The notes below the pieces were generated by a model. That model had not been told where the DNA came from, did no database searches, and saw only the letters and a program-made list of their open reading frames with translations. Below, in pieces: positions 1 through 6,708 of a DNA stretch of 64,000 bases. Each line of letters opens with the position of its first letter. The first letter of the stretch is position 1. This DNA is from JBCDJI01 sp964351865 (GTDB lineage: Bacteria > Verrucomicrobiota > Verrucomicrobiia > Methylacidiphilales > JBCBYL01). Where the stretch lies: NCBI GenBank assembly GCA_964351865.1, contig CAYGPJ010000006.1, positions 65,175-129,174 of the forward strand, read 5' to 3'. The position numbers and the translations under genes were made by a program.

Positions 1-240
1 GCTGACGGGGCGTTTTTCACAAGCTTTGAGAACTCCGCCAGTAAGTTTTTTGCGGTCAAAGGGTTCATAGCGTCCGTCACGTTTGACGACTCTTAAGTCC
101 TCTCTTTCAATATCTTCATATGTAGTAAAGCGAGTTTCACAGTTCAGGCACTGTCGGCGTCGGCGTATCACCGCGCCCTCTTTGAGGGGGCGGGAGTCAA
201 TGACTTTATCTTCGTTTTTGTGGCACTTTGGGCAACGCAT
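1..240 (-). CDS. nrdR: NrdR transcriptional repressor of ribonucleotide reductase, 3' end cut by window
   Basis: Translating the minus strand from the ATG at 238-240 gives MRCPKCHKNEDKVIDSR followed by a second cysteine pair (CLNC), an arginine-rich stretch and FTTYEDIE. These are the zinc-ribbon hallmarks of NrdR. The reading frame then enters the ATP-cone (RVVKRDGRYEPFDRKKL) and runs off the window after about 80 residues. NrdR is known to sense dATP/ATP through the ATP-cone and to repress ribonucleotide reductase genes. A class Ic reductase is encoded at 45-49.6 kb here. A NrdR-box-like site overlaps the start codon, which suggests autoregulation. The identification is secure; only the C-terminal half is not visible. 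Confidence 0.95.
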   Translation of the reverse strand, partial: MRCPKCHKNEDKVIDSRPLKEGAVIRRRRQCLNCETRFTTYEDIEREDLRVVKRDGRYEPFDRKKLTGGVLKACEKRPVS

Positions 241-254
241 ACTATATATGGTGG
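239..254. promoter_or_regulatory. NrdR-box-like palindrome overlapping the nrdR start codon
   Basis: ATACTATATATGGTGG matches the known NrdR box consensus acaCwAtATaTwGtgt at about 13 of 16 positions. It sits directly across the nrdR initiation codon, so a bound repressor would block initiation or early elongation. NrdR operators usually come in pairs; I see no convincing second box about 31 bp away. This is a motif match by eye. Confidence 0.55.
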
Positions 255-361
255 TATGGGAAGCGTACGGCCTACTTTTTATGGGGTCAAGCGGTAAATA
301 TTGACCTTAGAGTTGTTTCGAAGGAGATATGGGGTATACTAACTGAGAACGATTATGACAT

Positions 362-398
362 AACGAAAAAGCGGAGGATTCTATCAAGAACCCTCCGC
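362..398 (-). terminator. Rho-independent terminator of the H1-like gene
   Basis: Arms GCGGAGG (371-377) and CCTCCGC (392-398) form a hairpin. Read on the minus strand it is followed by TTTTT. It lies about 20 bp past the stop codon of the minus-strand H1-like gene. Confidence 0.75.
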
Positions 399-418
399 CA
401 CACATCGGGTAAGTGATG

Positions 419-676
419 TTATTTCCGTTTGCGAGCAGCCTTCTTTTTAGGGGCTGCTTTCTTTTTAGTAGCTTTTTTGGCGACTTTTTTCTTAGTGGCT
501 TTTTTGGCGACCTTTTTCTTGGTAGCCTTTTTAGCGACTTTTTTCTTGGTCACTTTTTTAGCGACTTTTTTCTTGGTAGCTTTTTTAGCTACCTTCTTTT
601 TTATGGCCTTCTTAGCGACTTTCTTTTTTGTCAATATTTTAGCGACTTTTTTCTTGGTAGCTTTTTTTGCTGGCAT
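419..676 (-). CDS. Lysine-rich histone H1-like nucleoid protein
   Basis: This 85-residue protein is almost entirely Lys, Ala, Val and Thr. It starts MPAKKATKKKVAK and repeats a ten-residue unit, KKKVAKKATK with small variations, about seven times before ending in APKKKAARKRK. Composition and repeat resemble eukaryotic H1 tails and bacterial Hc1/Hc2, AlgP and BpH-type proteins, which bind and compact DNA without sequence specificity. A strong Shine-Dalgarno (GGGGGTGAG) lies just upstream of the ATG and a hairpin terminator follows, so it is an expressed single gene. The DNA itself is a roughly 30 bp tandem repeat, so the copy number of the unit could vary between strains. Long ORFs on the opposite strand here are shadows. 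The DNA-binding role is inferred from composition. Confidence 0.8.
   Translation of the reverse strand: MPAKKATKKKVAKILTKKKVAKKAIKKKVAKKATKKKVAKKVTKKKVAKKATKKKVAKKATKKKVAKKATKKKAAPKKKAARKRK
450..665. repeat. Roughly 30 bp coding tandem repeat in the H1-like gene
   Basis: On the plus strand the pattern agcgacttttttcttggtag recurs about every 30 bp with small substitutions. Each copy encodes one ten-residue basic unit. Such arrays can change length by slippage. Confidence 0.7.
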
Positions 677-999
677 ATCTTCTCACCCCCTCTCTGTTAA
701 GTGGTGTTCATTGAATCCGTAAAGAACAATTGAACGTACCATGCTTAAGTAGAGATAAAAACGAACGAGTGATTGCGTCAATCTTTTTCAATCGTAATTA
801 ACGCTGCTATTTGTGTTTTAATCCATTGTATATAAATAATAGATACAATGTGACTAATAATAAAATACCGTAAAATGTGAACGAGGTCTGAGTAACATTT
901 AAAATTGGGGGGCAGAGTGAGGGCAAAATAATCGGATAGAAATACCAGGAATAAAATAATTAAACCTAGATAATAAAATAATCACCTAAAACGCTTAAA
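677..999. other. AT-rich gene-free gap, no feature recognised beyond the H1-like gene's RBS
   Basis: It holds the leader of the H1-like gene (Shine-Dalgarno at about 680-690 on the minus strand) and the region after the rpoN stop codon. I see no convincing terminator for rpoN, no repeat shared with the rest of the window and no coding ORF. Confidence 0.5.
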
Positions 1000-2397
1000 T
1001 TATGATTCTTTTCTAAGGTTGGAGGGAAGAATGTTTAACTCCGCTCTGTATTTGGCAACCGTGCGTCGTGCAAGTTTGATGCCTCGGTCTTTCAGGGTGG
1101 AGACAATATCTGAATCAGATAGTGGCTTGGCCTTGTCTTCTTTAGAGACTAGTTCATTGATAGCCTCTTTCACGCTGGTGTTTGACATTTTACTGCCATC
1201 TTCAGTGCGATAACCGGATGTGAAAAAATACTTCATAGGAAGCACACCCCATGGGGTGGTAACGTATTTATTTGCGGATGCTCTACTGACAGTGGTTTCG
1301 TGTACTCCTACAGATTGAGCAATGCGGCTCATGGTGAGGGGTTTGAGGCTTTTAGGGCCATTTTCAAGAAAATCCTGTTGTAGTAGGACCACCTCTTTCA
1401 GAATGGATTCAAGCGTGTGTTGCCGTTGGTGCATGCATTTAATTAAAAACTTCCCCGACCTGACGCGGTCTTTTAGATAGTTCTTCAGGTTTGGATCCCG
1501 GTGGCTGTCTGCCAGCAGATCCTTGTAAGTATTACTGATACGGAGTCTCGGAACGGGATCGCTATTTAAGATGACTTCCCACTCGCCGTCCTCATTTTTG
1601 AGGATAGCGGCTTCAGCTTGCACGATGTTTTGAGCTTCTGGCTTTGAGTAGGCTAAACCTGGCTTGGGTTGCAGGGTTTTAATATTCGCCAGTATTTCAT
1701 GAGTGCGTTCGCTGCTCAGTTTGAATTTGCGGGATATTTCCTGATATTTTTTTCGACCGAGTAAATCCATGGCCTCGTCGATTATTTGATATTCAATTGA
1801 ATGGTTCATTCCTTTCAGTTTCAACTGGATGAGCAGGCATTCTCTCAGGTCCCTGGCGGCGATACCCGGCGGATGAAAACTTTGAATGAGGTCTAAAGCT
1901 TTGATGATGATTTCCTCAGTAAGTTGCGCTCCGGTAGTCAACTCTTCATTCGTAGCTTTCAGGTAGCCGTCCGTATCAATATTGCCGATAATTTCTTCGC
2001 CAGCTCTCAGAACCTCGGGATCAGTTGTCGTGAGGTGGAGTTGTTCCATCAAGATATCTGTCAGTGAGGGATGTGATATTTGAGAATCAAAGAGGAATTG
2101 TCTTTTTTCTTCCGCTTGTTCGGAATTCATGGAGTTACTAAATTGGCTCTGTGAAAAATATTCACGCCATTCCTCATTCATCTGCTCCAGAGCTTCTAAT
2201 TCATTATCCCACTCTTCATCAGTAGATTCAACTTGAGGCTCTGATTCCTCGAGAACGGGGTTTGCGTTCATTTCCTGCTGGAGTAATGCGCGTAACTCCA
2301 TGACTGGTGCCTGCAAATACTGCAGTGACTGCTGCATTTGAGGTGATAATGTCTGAGATAGATTTAGACTTTGATTTAAGCTCAGACCCTGTGACAT
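1000..2397 (-). CDS. rpoN: RNA polymerase sigma-54 factor RpoN
   Basis: 465 residues, the usual RpoN length. Region I at the N-terminus is Gln/Leu-rich (LNLSQTLSPQMQQSLQYLQ), followed by an acidic region II (EESEPQVESTDEEWD). The core-binding domain has the HPPGIAARDLRECLLIQL motif. The C-terminal RpoN box is ARRTVAKYR near residue 447, preceded by the KPLSDSDIVSTLKDRG helix. Sigma-54 directs polymerase to -24/-12 promoters and needs an enhancer-binding ATPase, none of which is encoded in this window. A -24/-12-like sequence lies just upstream on the same strand, suggesting autoregulation. Two other sigma-54-type promoters lie in the window, at 43.2 and 53.3 kb. Identification is secure. Confidence 0.97.
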   Translation of the reverse strand: MSQGLSLNQSLNLSQTLSPQMQQSLQYLQAPVMELRALLQQEMNANPVLEESEPQVESTDEEWDNELEALEQMNEEWREYFSQSQFSNSMNSEQAEEKRQFLFDSQISHPSLTDILMEQLHLTTTDPEVLRAGEEIIGNIDTDGYLKATNEELTTGAQLTEEIIIKALDLIQSFHPPGIAARDLRECLLIQLKLKGMNHSIEYQIIDEAMDLLGRKKYQEISRKFKLSSERTHEILANIKTLQPKPGLAYSKPEAQNIVQAEAAILKNEDGEWEVILNSDPVPRLRISNTYKDLLADSHRDPNLKNYLKDRVRSGKFLIKCMHQRQHTLESILKEVVLLQQDFLENGPKSLKPLTMSRIAQSVGVHETTVSRASANKYVTTPWGVLPMKYFFTSGYRTEDGSKMSNTSVKEAINELVSKEDKAKPLSDSDIVSTLKDRGIKLARRTVAKYRAELNILPSNLRKES

Positions 2398-2432
2398 AGG
2401 TGGTAAATTACCTAGTCCGTAGAACTTAATAA

Positions 2433-2448
2433 AGCATTATTTGTGCCA
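2433..2448 (-). promoter_or_regulatory. Sigma-54-type (-24/-12) promoter in front of rpoN
   Basis: The minus strand reads TGGCACAAATAATGCT. GG and GC are separated by exactly 10 nt, and the -24 element is a perfect TGGCAC. The -12 element ATGC differs from TTGC by one base. The predicted start site is near 2422, about 25 nt before the rpoN ATG. Confidence 0.6.
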
Positions 2449-2450
2449 CA

Positions 2451-3257
2451 ATGAAATATATATTTGAAGGTCAGTTGGGAGTGCAGGTCTTAGGTAGCGG
2501 GAGTAAAGGCAATGCCTTGATTATTTATACCAATAATGGGGCGTTGCTGCTGGATGCGGGGCTGAGTGGACGTGAACTGATGAAACGTTTGACTGACATT
2601 AGCGTTGATGTCAGTCAACTGGATGGTGTCTTATTAACCCATGAACATAATGATCACGTCAGAGGTCTGAAAGGACTAATCAAAAAATGCTCACTGACAG
2701 TCTGGGCCAATTCGCAGACGTCAGAATATTTAAAAAGTAGGGGTTATCAAGAGATGAGTTGGGCCGAATTTGATACGGGGTCAACTTTCCCAATCGGATC
2801 CTTTACGGTGAAGTCGTTTCCGGTTCCTCATGATGCCTATGACCCCTGTGGTTTCGTGATTACCTCAGAGAAGGTTTCGGTCGGAGTGTTGACCGATCTG
2901 GGATACTGTACGGACGAGGTTCGTCAGAGGGCTGCCTGCTGTCATGTTCTGTATTTGGAAGCGAATTATGATGAGGAATTGCTGGCAAGTGACCCGAAGC
3001 GCCCGTGGGCCACAAAGCAAAGAATAATGGCTAGGCATGGTCACCTTTCAAATTTACAGGCCTCTGAGTTATTGAGCGGCTTGAAGGGGAGGAATGCGCC
3101 ATTACGGCATGTCTTTTTGGGGCATATGAGTGAGGACTGCAATGAAGCAGAATTGGCTATCAATCAGATACGTCAGGGGTTGAATCAGGCTGGACTTGAT
3201 CACGTCGAGATCCACTTGACGTATCAGTCCCAAGTGAGCGAATTGGTAATACTCTAG
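2451..3257 (+). CDS. Metallo-beta-lactamase-fold hydrolase, WalJ/YycJ type
   Basis: 268 residues with the metallo-beta-lactamase-fold signature THEHNDHVRGL (HxHxDH), an N-terminal VLGSGSKGNALII strand-turn, LTDLGYC, and the C-terminal ARHGHLSNLQASELL and FLGHMSEDCN motifs typical of the YycJ/WalJ subgroup. These proteins bind two metals and have been linked to exonuclease activity and cell-wall or DNA-repair phenotypes in Firmicutes. The role here is unproven. The ATG at 2451 has a poor ribosome site. A GTG at 2481, preceded by GAAGGT at suitable spacing, would start directly before the conserved core and is a plausible alternative. The gene diverges from rpoN, and its upstream region overlaps the rpoN promoter. 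Confidence 0.85.
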   Translation: MKYIFEGQLGVQVLGSGSKGNALIIYTNNGALLLDAGLSGRELMKRLTDISVDVSQLDGVLLTHEHNDHVRGLKGLIKKCSLTVWANSQTSEYLKSRGYQEMSWAEFDTGSTFPIGSFTVKSFPVPHDAYDPCGFVITSEKVSVGVLTDLGYCTDEVRQRAACCHVLYLEANYDEELLASDPKRPWATKQRIMARHGHLSNLQASELLSGLKGRNAPLRHVFLGHMSEDCNEAELAINQIRQGLNQAGLDHVEIHLTYQSQVSELVIL

Positions 3258-3701
3258 TAGTTGATGCAGGATACTTCGACGGGTTGAAAAATATGTAGGT
3301 CGTCCCGATACAGCAAGTGATCGGGACGACAGTTTAGAAGGCGCCGAGATGCAAGCTTTAGGCTACGCCTAAACTAAACAAGTTAGAAATACATGCTGGC
3401 CGCACTGCGTGCTTAGTTTTCTCGGCCTACAGTTCCCGTCATATCATGTTGCACGGTCTACTAGTCGTGGGCATTGTTTTCAATGCGCTTCGGGATGTTT
3501 TTCGAAGAAGAATGTTGCATATCAAAACGGGATTCAGCGCTTTGGCACCGGTCGATGCGAAGGCTATGCCTAGGCAAGCCACTCCTTAACCTACCCGCAT
3601 GAGGGCGCTCTCGATGATATCGCGAGATGCTGCGCCACTATTTTACCATAAAGTAAACGCTCATTCTATTACCTGGCCGCGCAGCAAACGAATTCCGAAT
3701 G
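3258..3701. repeat. Gene-free gap made of hairpins and degenerate dispersed repeats
   Basis: An 11 bp perfect inverted repeat (GTCGTCCCGAT at 3299-3309, complement at 3320-3330) and a 7 bp one (TTTAGGC TAC GCCTAAA at 3357-3373) are followed by sequence related to two other gaps in the window. The stretch 3630-3676 (GCGCCA..ACCATA..GTAAAC..CTATT.CCT) matches 40324-40370. The stretch around 3415-3450 (GCCTACAG, then ATATCATGTT) matches 55540-55573. No credible ORF is present. Confidence 0.55.
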
Positions 3702-3738
3702 GCACTAAAAACGCCTGCTCATTCAAGAGCAGGCGTTT
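3702..3738 (-). terminator. Rho-independent terminator of the pilB-pilB-pilC operon
   Basis: Arms AAACGCCTGCTC (3709-3720) and GAGCAGGCGTTT (3727-3738) are perfectly complementary over 12 bp with a 6 nt loop. On the minus strand the stem runs into TTTTTAG. It lies 30 bp past the pilC/gspF stop codon. Confidence 0.85.
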
Positions 3739-3768
3739 AATGATTAAAACTATTTTTGGTTATATTCC

Positions 3769-5016
3769 TTATCCGGTCAGTTCCTGAATGATGGAAACCA
3801 ATGGCAGGAAGAGAGCGATAACGATAGTTCCGACCACTACCGCCAGGAACACGATCATGATCGGTTCGAGCAGCGAGGTGAGTCCGGCAACTGCTACGTC
3901 TACTTCTTCCTCATACACGTCAGCAACTTTATTCAGCATGACGGGCAATTGTCCGGTTTCTTCCCCAACTTGAATCATCGAGATCACCATTGGTGGAAAG
4001 AGGCCGCTCGCTTCGAGGGGGGAGACCATGGATTCACCTTCTTTGACAGCTTCGTGCACATCATTGATGGCACTCGAAAGGACGATATTACCTGCGGTTT
4101 CTTTGGTGATGCTTAAAGCCTGGAGAATCGGAACCCCACTGGTGACAAGTGTTCCCAGGGTGCGGGAAAAACGTGCGATAGAAGTCTTGGAAATCAGATC
4201 GCCAAACACCGGTAATTTCAGCTTAAGTCGATCCAGAGTGGTGGCTCCGGCCGGGGTGCGCTTGAAGACCTGGTAGACGACAACGCCAACCAGGGCGAGG
4301 CCTAAAATAATGAGGATGTTATGTTGAACGAAGCGGCTGAGGCCAATAACAAATGCGGTCAAGTCTGGTAGCGGTTTATTGCCCAGCATGTCTTTAAAAA
4401 TAGCTTCAAACTTAGGAACGATAAAGAGCAATAGAAAGGCCATGATACCGATAGCGATCACTAGCACCACAATCGGATATACCATTGCGGAAACGACTTT
4501 TCCTTTAATGCGTTGAGCCTTTTCCTGGAATTCGGCCAATCGAGTCAGCACGATTTCGAGTACCCCGCCTAGTTCGCCGGCTTTTACCATGTTGACGTAA
4601 AGTTTATTGAAGATCTTAGGGTGCTGAGCCAGCGCTTCAGAAAAAGTGTTTCCACTTTCTACCGAATCTGAAAGATGCTCCATCGCCTCGCGCAGCACAG
4701 GATTTTTTTCCTGTTTGCAGAGAGTGCGCAGGCTGCGAAGTAGGGGGAGCCCGGCATCAATCAGGGTGGCTAGCTGCCGGGTGAATACGGTCAGCACTTT
4801 ACTCTTTACGGTGCCGCCACCGAAACTGAACGAACTTTTCTTTTTCGCTTTGGGCGCTGCGGCGCTTGCGGCCGGTCCTGATGTTTCAGAGACGCTGGTC
4901 GGGAAAAATCCTTGCTCTTTAATTTGGGCAGATGCAGTTGCGGCGTCCGGTGCCTCAATAGTCCCTGTAGTTTGAGTTCCCGATGAATCAACAGCGGTAT
5001 ATGAAAAATGCGGCAT
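3769..5016 (-). CDS. pilC: Type IV pilus / type II secretion inner-membrane platform protein (PilC/GspF)
   Basis: 415 residues. It opens with MPHFSYTAVDSSGTQTTGTI, the standard PilC/GspF start. Two T2SF domains follow (about 75-200 and 280-400), each with the conserved TRQLATLIDAGLPLLRSL / SRTLGTLVTSGVPILQAL pattern, and three hydrophobic membrane segments, the last at the C-terminus (PIMIVFLAVVVGTIVIALFLPL). It forms the inner-membrane platform that the assembly ATPase drives. It is the last gene of a minus-strand operon after two pilB/gspE-type ATPases and is closed by a strong terminator. Pilus and type II secretion forms cannot be told apart from this gene alone, because no pilin, secretin or prepilin peptidase gene lies in the window. 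Confidence 0.93.
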   Translation of the reverse strand: MPHFSYTAVDSSGTQTTGTIEAPDAATASAQIKEQGFFPTSVSETSGPAASAAAPKAKKKSSFSFGGGTVKSKVLTVFTRQLATLIDAGLPLLRSLRTLCKQEKNPVLREAMEHLSDSVESGNTFSEALAQHPKIFNKLYVNMVKAGELGGVLEIVLTRLAEFQEKAQRIKGKVVSAMVYPIVVLVIAIGIMAFLLLFIVPKFEAIFKDMLGNKPLPDLTAFVIGLSRFVQHNILIILGLALVGVVVYQVFKRTPAGATTLDRLKLKLPVFGDLISKTSIARFSRTLGTLVTSGVPILQALSITKETAGNIVLSSAINDVHEAVKEGESMVSPLEASGLFPPMVISMIQVGEETGQLPVMLNKVADVYEEEVDVAVAGLTSLLEPIMIVFLAVVVGTIVIALFLPLVSIIQELTG

Positions 5017-5031
5017 AATATTTGACCTTGG

Positions 5032-6708
5032 TTATGTGTACTTTATTACCTCTTCTATAGTGGTATCTCCATCAAAAATACAGCGTAATCCATCATCCCT
5101 CAAGGTTGTCATTCCCAGCTCAATAGCCTTTTGGCGTAGAACGACTGTCGGAGCTTTTTCATTGATCAACTGCCGGATCGGTTCAGTGACGTTTAAAAGC
5201 TCGTAAATACCTTTACGTCCTTTGTAACCCGTTTGGTTGCAGGTGTCACAGCCTTCCCCGTAGTAGAATGATTTATCACCAATGTCGTGTACGCTCAGGC
5301 CAATCTGTGCCAGCACGCTTTCAGTGGGTTCGTAGGGGGTTCGGCAATCGGGACATACTTTTCGGATCAGGCGTTGTCCGAGCACCCCTTCGAGTGTGGC
5401 TGAGATACGGAAGGGTTCGATGCCCATGTCGACCAGGCGGGTAACCGCACCGGGCGAATCATTGGTATGTAAGCTACTTAGAACCAGGTGGCCGGTGAGT
5501 GAGGCTTGAATGGCGATCTGTGCGGTTTGCAGGTCACGTGTTTCTCCGACCAGAATTTTATTGGGATCCTGCCGTAAGAAGGCACGCAATACGCGGGCAA
5601 AGGTAAGCCCGATGGCTTCATTCACCTGAACCTGTTGAATGCCTTCAAGTTCATACTCGACCGGGTCTTCTGCCGTCAGAATCTTGGAGTCGATGGTATT
5701 GATCTCACGAATACACGAGTAGAGGGTGGTGGTTTTACCGGACCCGGTCGGCCCCGTGACGATGAAAATACCATGGGGTTTTTTCACCGTTGCTCGAACG
5801 TAATCGAGAATATACTGAGGCATTCCCAGTGCTTCCAGATCCAGATTCACCACCGAGCGATCCAAAACACGTAATACCACACTCTCGCCGTATTGAGTCG
5901 GCAGGGTGGATACACGCAAATCAACCGGACGGTTGGCCATTGTCGTTTGAATACGCCCATCCTGCGGGATACGGCGTTCAGCAATGTTGAGTCCGGACAT
6001 GACCTTAATCCGAGAGATCACTGGGAGTGCCAGTCGTTTGGGGGGAGGCGACATCTCGTATAGTGCTCCATCGACACGATAGCGGATTTTAAATTCCTTT
6101 TCGAATGGTTCGAAGTGAATATCACTGGCGGAGGCTTCGATCGCTTTAGCGATGACGGTATTCACATACTTGATGATGGGAGCACTGGCTGCCGCAGAGG
6201 TGAGATCTTCGGGGCTGTTTTCATCGGCCTCTTGAATTTCACCTGCCAGTTGGGCGACAAGGTCGTCCACCTCAGCCTCCTCCGAGCCGTAGAATTGATT
6301 TACCAGATTCCCAATATCGGTGAAACTGGCAACCACCAGATTGATGCTTTTACCGGTGGTCCACTGAAGGTCATCAATGGTTTGCTGATTCAGTGGATCC
6401 TGCAAGGCGACAGTGACACTGAATTCATCACATGCCACTGGCAAGGCGGTGTGCATACGCGCAGACTGGGGAGGAATGCTGCTAAGCAGTTCCGGGGTGA
6501 ACTCAGCCTGTGTGACATCGACATATTGAACTCCCAGATAGTCAGCGATTCGTTGCAGTAAGTCATGTTCACTGATCATGCCGTAGTCACAGACGATCTG
6601 TTCGATGTTTTTACCCGAGCGTTCCTGTTCCTCGATCAGCTCTGCCGCCTGAGTTTCGGTGATCACGCCTTGTTCTTTAAGGAAGGCAATGAGAAGGTGG
6701 TTATCCAT
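5032..6708 (-). CDS. pilB: Assembly ATPase of PilB/GspE family, copy 1
   Basis: 558 residues. The N-terminal MshEN domain (about 1-150) precedes the hexameric secretion ATPase. Walker A is GPTGSGKTTTLYS, the Asp box is TAEDPVEYELEG, Walker B is ILVGETRD, the His box is SSLHTNDSPGAVTRL, and a tetracysteine zinc site follows (CPDCRTPYEP and CDTCNQTGYKGRKG). Walker B has Thr where most relatives have Ile (GEIRD). PilB/GspE hydrolyses ATP to power pilin or pseudopilin assembly. The start codon overlaps the upstream ATPase stop by one base, so the two are co-translated. Both copies carry MshEN domains and zinc sites, so neither is a PilT-type retraction ATPase. Confidence 0.93.
   Translation of the reverse strand: MDNHLLIAFLKEQGVITETQAAELIEEQERSGKNIEQIVCDYGMISEHDLLQRIADYLGVQYVDVTQAEFTPELLSSIPPQSARMHTALPVACDEFSVTVALQDPLNQQTIDDLQWTTGKSINLVVASFTDIGNLVNQFYGSEEAEVDDLVAQLAGEIQEADENSPEDLTSAAASAPIIKYVNTVIAKAIEASASDIHFEPFEKEFKIRYRVDGALYEMSPPPKRLALPVISRIKVMSGLNIAERRIPQDGRIQTTMANRPVDLRVSTLPTQYGESVVLRVLDRSVVNLDLEALGMPQYILDYVRATVKKPHGIFIVTGPTGSGKTTTLYSCIREINTIDSKILTAEDPVEYELEGIQQVQVNEAIGLTFARVLRAFLRQDPNKILVGETRDLQTAQIAIQASLTGHLVLSSLHTNDSPGAVTRLVDMGIEPFRISATLEGVLGQRLIRKVCPDCRTPYEPTESVLAQIGLSVHDIGDKSFYYGEGCDTCNQTGYKGRKGIYELLNVTEPIRQLINEKAPTVVLRQKAIELGMTTLRDDGLRCIFDGDTTIEEVIKYT

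Noticed and set aside
83..304. 73-residue plus-strand ORF
   Set aside because: Lies over the minus-strand nrdR gene and its upstream region; no start signal and a composition expected for an antisense shadow.
413..722. Phe/Leu-rich plus-strand ORFs opposite the H1-like gene
   Set aside because: They are the antisense reading of the Lys/Ala repeats; hydrophobicity is an artefact of codon complement.
3700..3714. TGGCACTAAAAACGC, a sigma-54-like string with correct spacing
   Set aside because: It overlaps the strong pilC terminator, points on the plus strand into a convergent gene, and the -12 element is poor.
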